From the NCBI GenBank assembly GCA_029864095.1, contig JAOTUB010000022.1:1-37842 (forward strand): DNA of 37,842 nt, given 5' to 3'. A program made the translations under genes and the position numbers. The notes under the pieces were generated by a model that was not told the origin of the DNA, did not search any database, and saw only the letters and a list, made by a program, of their open reading frames with translations. Source of the stretch: Gammaproteobacteria bacterium. Lineage in GTDB: Bacteria; Pseudomonadota; Gammaproteobacteria; Steroidobacterales; Woeseiaceae. This document shows positions 34,643 to 37,842 of the stretch, piece after piece (the stretch's first letter is position 1; each line of letters opens with the position of its first letter).

Positions 34643-35367
34643 TGAAAGATATGACTCGCTGGTATTCCCATAACGTCGAGCAGGAAGTGAAGCTTGTGCG
34701 CTGGGGCCACTTCGGAACGCCGGTTCTGCTGTATCCGACGGCGGGGGGCGACGCCGAGGAGGTCGAGCGCTTCCATCTGATCGGCGCATTGCAGCCGCTG
34801 CTGGACGCCGGCCGCATCAAAGTGTACTCAACTGACAGCGTCGCGGGCAGGGCGTGGTTTGCGGGCCATCATTCCGCTGAATACTGTTCAAAACTGCAGA
34901 ATTGCTTCGATTCTTTTATTTATTCGGAATTAACGCCGGCAATACGCAATGACTGTGCGTCGGACGACATCGAAATCGTTGCGGCCGGCGCCTCGATCGG
35001 TGCATTCAACGCCGTCGCGACACTATGCCGCCACCCGGATGCTTACAAATTGGCCATCGCGATGAGCGGCACTTTCGATCTTTCCAAGTATCTCGAGGGG
35101 CGCTTCAACGACGATTTCTATTTTTCGTCGCCGCTGCACTACCTGCCGCGCCTCGAAGGTCCGCAACTCGAGATGCTGCAGCGTCGGCTCGTCCTGCTGC
35201 CCTGCGGTGAAGGAAACTACGAAGACATCGGCGAGTCCTGGCGTATAGCGCGCGTGCTCGGCGCAAAGGGCATTCCGAATCGCGTCGACCCGTGGGGGCC
35301 GCACTATCATCACGACTGGCAAACCTGGCGCGAGATGTTGCCGAAATACCTGGCCGAATTCGCTTGA
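34642..35367 (+). CDS. Esterase-like alpha/beta hydrolase
   Basis: A 241-residue single-domain hydrolase of the esterase-D/enterochelin-esterase superfamily. Oxyanion region VLLYPTAGGDAEE, nucleophile GASIGAF (Ser118), and C-terminal GPHYHHDWQTWREM with the expected catalytic His. No signal peptide and no N-terminal beta domain, unlike the esterase encoded at 32180-33316. The ATG overlaps the stop of ATP-grasp ligase 2 by one base (TAATG), so the two proteins should be made in step. It meets the convergent ATP-grasp ligase 3 gene with only 6 bases between. It may release or transfer the product of the ligase; this is inference. Confidence 0.85.
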   Translation: MKDMTRWYSHNVEQEVKLVRWGHFGTPVLLYPTAGGDAEEVERFHLIGALQPLLDAGRIKVYSTDSVAGRAWFAGHHSAEYCSKLQNCFDSFIYSELTPAIRNDCASDDIEIVAAGASIGAFNAVATLCRHPDAYKLAIAMSGTFDLSKYLEGRFNDDFYFSSPLHYLPRLEGPQLEMLQRRLVLLPCGEGNYEDIGESWRIARVLGAKGIPNRVDPWGPHYHHDWQTWREMLPKYLAEFA

Positions 35368-35373
35368 ACCGCG

Positions 35374-36591
35374 CTATTCGGCGTACATCTCCAGGTCCGA
35401 CCCGACGGCATCGGCCATCGCGAGCGTCTCGTCGAGATCCGGATGCCGCAGCATGATGAAGCCGTCCGAAACCAGCGTCTTGAGCCAGTCCCGGCGCGGC
35501 GTGCCGGGCGGCAGCAGCGTATTCCAGACCACGTGCTCGCCAAACCGCGCCTGCAGCGCGTCGGTACCTTCTATGCGCGTAATGCGGCCGACGCCGCGCG
35601 CCCGCTTGAAGATGGTCGCCACGTTGTAACGGCGTTCGAAGCGCTCTTCGACACGGCCCTGGGTAATCGCCTGGCCCCAGGCCTTGAAGACGTCGAAGTC
35701 GCACGCGTATTTCATCTGATCGACCTGGTGCGCGCCCGGCGGGCGCCCACCGATCTCGCCAAAAACGACTTCGCCATCGGCTTTTCGGTACCACTCCATG
35801 TGCGTGAAGCCGCTGTCGAATTGCAGCGCCTTGATGACATCGAAGCCCATTTGCACGCCGCCGACGAGGTCCTTTTCATCGATATCCCTGAGTGCAATCA
35901 CCTGCGGGCTGATCCATTCGTTGCTGCGTGCGATCAGCGGCCGCGGTCGGTACCAGGCGATGTTGTAGTAGGCGATCTCGCCATTGATAGTGATCGTGTC
36001 GAAGGTGTATTCCTCGCCATCGACAAATTCCTCGACGCTGATCCGCGGCACATGGCGCAGGCGCGGCAAGACGACCCGCAGCTCTTCTCTCGACGCGACG
36101 CGGTACGTGTCCGCCGAGCCCGCGCCGTCGATTGGTTTCAGAATGATCGGGAACCCGATCTCTTCGGCTGCGGCCCAGCAACCCGCGACGCTGTCGACCG
36201 CGACGTGGCGTGGCGTCCTGATTCCGGCTTTGTCGAGCGCGACTTTCATGGCTTCCTTGTCACGGAACAGCTGCGCATGTTCGACACTGAGTCCGGGCAC
36301 GCCAAAGTGACCCCGCAGTTCGGCCGCAAGTATGACGCCAGGCTCCCAGAGACACTCGATTCGATCCAGTTGATGGCCCCGCAGTCGCTCCTGCAATTCG
36401 CTGATGACGCGGCCGCTGTCCCACAGGGAGGACACCTGCACGTATTCGGACAAGGACCGGCGCACCAGGTCCGGCAGACTGCCGACGTGCTGGTCGCCGA
36501 CGCCGTAGACGCGCGCCCCGCATTCGGCGAGCCCCCGAGTGAATTCGGGCATGTCGGCCGGGTAACCGGGAGAAATCAGCAATACATTCAT
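35374..36591 (-). CDS. ATP-grasp ligase 3 (paralogue of ligase 1)
   Basis: A 405-residue ATP-grasp enzyme beginning MNVLLISPGYPADMPEFTRGL is split here as MNVLLISPGYP / ADMPEFTRGL. The frame is open to 36741, but the ATG pair at 36594/36591 gives the normal pre-ATP-grasp start. Core: GFPIILKPIDGAGSADTYRV (Lys and loop), SVEEFVDGEEYTFDTITI (acidic lid strand), THMEWYRKADGEV...GEIGGRPPGA (Mg site), then a C-terminal domain with ARGVGRITRIEG and GFIMLRHPD. The same order and near-identical motifs occur in ligase 1, so they arose by duplication. It is encoded opposite to the other cluster genes and divergent from glgA, with 89 bases between. Substrates unknown. Confidence 0.87.
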   Translation of the reverse strand: MNVLLISPGYPADMPEFTRGLAECGARVYGVGDQHVGSLPDLVRRSLSEYVQVSSLWDSGRVISELQERLRGHQLDRIECLWEPGVILAAELRGHFGVPGLSVEHAQLFRDKEAMKVALDKAGIRTPRHVAVDSVAGCWAAAEEIGFPIILKPIDGAGSADTYRVASREELRVVLPRLRHVPRISVEEFVDGEEYTFDTITINGEIAYYNIAWYRPRPLIARSNEWISPQVIALRDIDEKDLVGGVQMGFDVIKALQFDSGFTHMEWYRKADGEVVFGEIGGRPPGAHQVDQMKYACDFDVFKAWGQAITQGRVEERFERRYNVATIFKRARGVGRITRIEGTDALQARFGEHVVWNTLLPPGTPRRDWLKTLVSDGFIMLRHPDLDETLAMADAVGSDLEMYAE

Positions 36592-36680
36592 CATTCGAAG
36601 CTTCGATTGCCCATGACTGAGCAGACCATGTGCCTGTCGCAGTAGAATAATACCCTTGCGCGCTGATCGATGGAGCGGAA
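36592..36680. promoter_or_regulatory. Divergent region between ATP-grasp ligase 3 and glgA
   Basis: This 89-base gap should drive both genes. It holds a perfect 12-base palindrome TCGAAGCTTCGA (36595-36606) directly upstream of the ligase 3 start codon, where it would overlap the ribosome-binding region, and a -10-like TAGAAT at 36643-36648 facing glgA without a clear -35 partner. GGAG at 36672-36675 is the glgA ribosome site. The palindrome length is within chance expectation for a window this size. Confidence 0.3.
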
Positions 36681-37842
36681 TTGGCGACCGAAGACAAACT
36701 GAAGATCTGCCTCGCGACGTCCGAACTCGCGCCACTTGCAAAGTCGGGGGGGCTGGCCGACGTCAGTGCCGCGCTATCGGCTTACCTCCATCGTGAAGGC
36801 CACGATATTCGTGTGCTGATGCCCTTCTACTCGAGCATCAGACGCGAGGGTCTCGAAATCGAACCTATTCTGAATCTGCAGAACCTGACGGTCAGGATTG
36901 GTCCATGGGACATAGAGTACTCGATCGACCGGGCGACTCTGCGCGCCAACCGATTGCCGGTTTACCTGCTCCGCTGCCCGGTCCTTTATGACCGTCCAAC
37001 GCTGTATACGTCCGCTGAAGACGAACACCTGCGATTCCTCTTGTTGTCTCGTGTCGCGATCGAGATGTGTCAGCACATGCGCTTTGCGCCAGATATTTTC
37101 CACTGTCATGACTGGCATACGGCGTTAATTCCGCTTTACCTGCGTACGATCTACTCGTGGGACAGGCTGTTTGCCACGACCCGCTCGGTGCTGACGATTC
37201 ACAACATCGGCTATCAGGGCATCTTCAGCGCCGACATCATCGGCGACCTGAATCTCGGTAACGACGAGCATCGTCTGCATCAGGACGACCTTTCACAGGG
37301 GCGGATCAACTTCATGAAGACCGGACTCCTCTTCGCTCACCTGCTGACAACCGTGAGCCCGACCTATGCGCGCGAAATACAGGACAGCGAGTACGGCATG
37401 GGGCTCGACGATATTCTCAGGACGCGCAGCGATGTGTCGTTCGGCATACTTAACGGTGTGGACTACGACGAGTGGAACCCCGAAACGGACGCGTTGATAC
37501 CGCAGACGTTTTCGCGCAACGACCTCCGCGGCAAGGCCGTCTGCAAGCAGGAACTGATGCGTGAACTAGGCCTCGCCGGCGGTCTGGATAAGCCGCTGAT
37601 CGGCTTCGTAAGCCGGCTCGTCGGCCAGAAAGGCATCGACCTGATGGAGCGCGTCCTGCCCGCGCTTCTGGCACGAAACAATTTCTCATTCGCCTTGCTT
37701 GGCAGCGGCGAGTCACGCTTCGAGCTGTTCTTTGAGTCCTTGCAGCGTGCGGCACGCGGTCGCGTAAGCTTTTATCGCGGCTACAACGAAAGGCTCGCAC
37801 ACTGGATCGAAGCCGGCAGCGACATGTTCCTGATGCCGTCAA
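36681..37842 (+). CDS. glgA: Glycogen synthase (3' end outside window)
   Basis: ADP-glucose-dependent glycogen synthase, GT5 family, extending alpha-1,4-glucan chains. 387 codons are present and the frame is open at the window end, so roughly the last 90-100 residues are missing. The start is TTG at 36681 with GGAG 5 bases upstream; the frame has a stop at 36648 and no ATG or GTG between. Motifs: KSGGLADV (the KxGGL ADP-glucose site), HCHDWHTALIPLY, TIHNIGYQGIF, ILNGVDYDEWNP and FVSRLVGQKGIDL at the start of the C-terminal domain. It runs divergent from ATP-grasp ligase 3. Whether that linkage is functional cannot be told from this window. Confidence 0.96.
   Translation, partial: MATEDKLKICLATSELAPLAKSGGLADVSAALSAYLHREGHDIRVLMPFYSSIRREGLEIEPILNLQNLTVRIGPWDIEYSIDRATLRANRLPVYLLRCPVLYDRPTLYTSAEDEHLRFLLLSRVAIEMCQHMRFAPDIFHCHDWHTALIPLYLRTIYSWDRLFATTRSVLTIHNIGYQGIFSADIIGDLNLGNDEHRLHQDDLSQGRINFMKTGLLFAHLLTTVSPTYAREIQDSEYGMGLDDILRTRSDVSFGILNGVDYDEWNPETDALIPQTFSRNDLRGKAVCKQELMRELGLAGGLDKPLIGFVSRLVGQKGIDLMERVLPALLARNNFSFALLGSGESRFELFFESLQRAARGRVSFYRGYNERLAHWIEAGSDMFLMPS

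Noticed and set aside
35367-35374. Search for a terminator between the convergent esterase and ATP-grasp ligase 3 genes, and likewise at 24053-24074.
   Set aside because: The gaps are 6 and 20 bases and show no GC-rich stem followed by a T run.
36595-36606. Perfect 12-base palindromes here and at 25203-25214 as regulator sites.
   Set aside because: About nine perfect 12-base palindromes are expected by chance in a window this size. They are mentioned only within the intergenic entries.

Overview
The window reads as a stretch of chromosome from a GC-rich, Gram-negative proteobacterium. A gammaproteobacterium, perhaps a marine or sediment lineage, is my inference. The support is an outer-membrane beta-barrel protein, TolC/RND efflux, a ydbH-ynbE-ydbL locus, a CcmI-type cytochrome c maturation factor and OmpR-type regulation. 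Genes are tightly packed, with many 1 to 8 bp overlaps. There is no gene-free stretch above 300 bases (the longest, 14375-14669, is 295 bases). I saw no rRNA, tRNA, transposase, integrase or CRISPR array.

Region 1 (1-3684): the 3' part of a class I photolyase gene, a convergent two-component system (response regulator then sensor kinase), and the 5' stump of a DUF4397-type lipoprotein gene. The stump is cut off at the stop codon of the copper ATPase gene.

Region 2 (3534-11974, minus strand): copper/silver resistance. It holds a small Cys/His-rich exported protein, a CusCBA-type tripartite efflux system (three genes with ATGA overlaps) and a CPC-type Cu(I) P-type ATPase.

Region 3 (12042-24053): the most striking part. 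A divergent promoter region separates a leftward pair (a membrane-anchored Fe-S/FAD/NAD(P) oxidoreductase and a Gfo/Idh/MocA oxidoreductase) from a rightward operon of six coupled genes. These encode a CcmI-like apocytochrome chaperone, a membrane protein with two H-X13-H helices (probable di-haem b), a 21-haem c-type cytochrome, a 1000-residue cytochrome with 39 CXXCH motifs plus one CX3CH, an AMIN/SPOR/TPR/beta-barrel outer-membrane protein, and a small lipoprotein. Together they read as a complete electron conduit from NAD(P)H or quinol across the periplasm to the outer membrane. The giant cytochrome is built of 279-bp (93-residue, four-haem) units that keep exact register over eight full copies and part of a ninth.

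Region 4 (24074-29868): an opine-dehydrogenase-family enzyme, the divergent ydbH-ynbE-ydbL envelope-lipid locus, and a convergent flavin monooxygenase with a Baeyer-Villiger signature.

Region 5 (30019-37842): an unusual cluster of three ATP-grasp ligases, two enterochelin-esterase-like hydrolases and a peptidase-S51/cyanophycinase-like protein with a helical insertion, next to the 5' part of glycogen synthase glgA. The combination of amide-bond-forming and amide/ester-cleaving enzymes beside a storage-polymer gene suggests an undescribed peptide-like or conjugate metabolite or reserve. No product can be read from the sequence.
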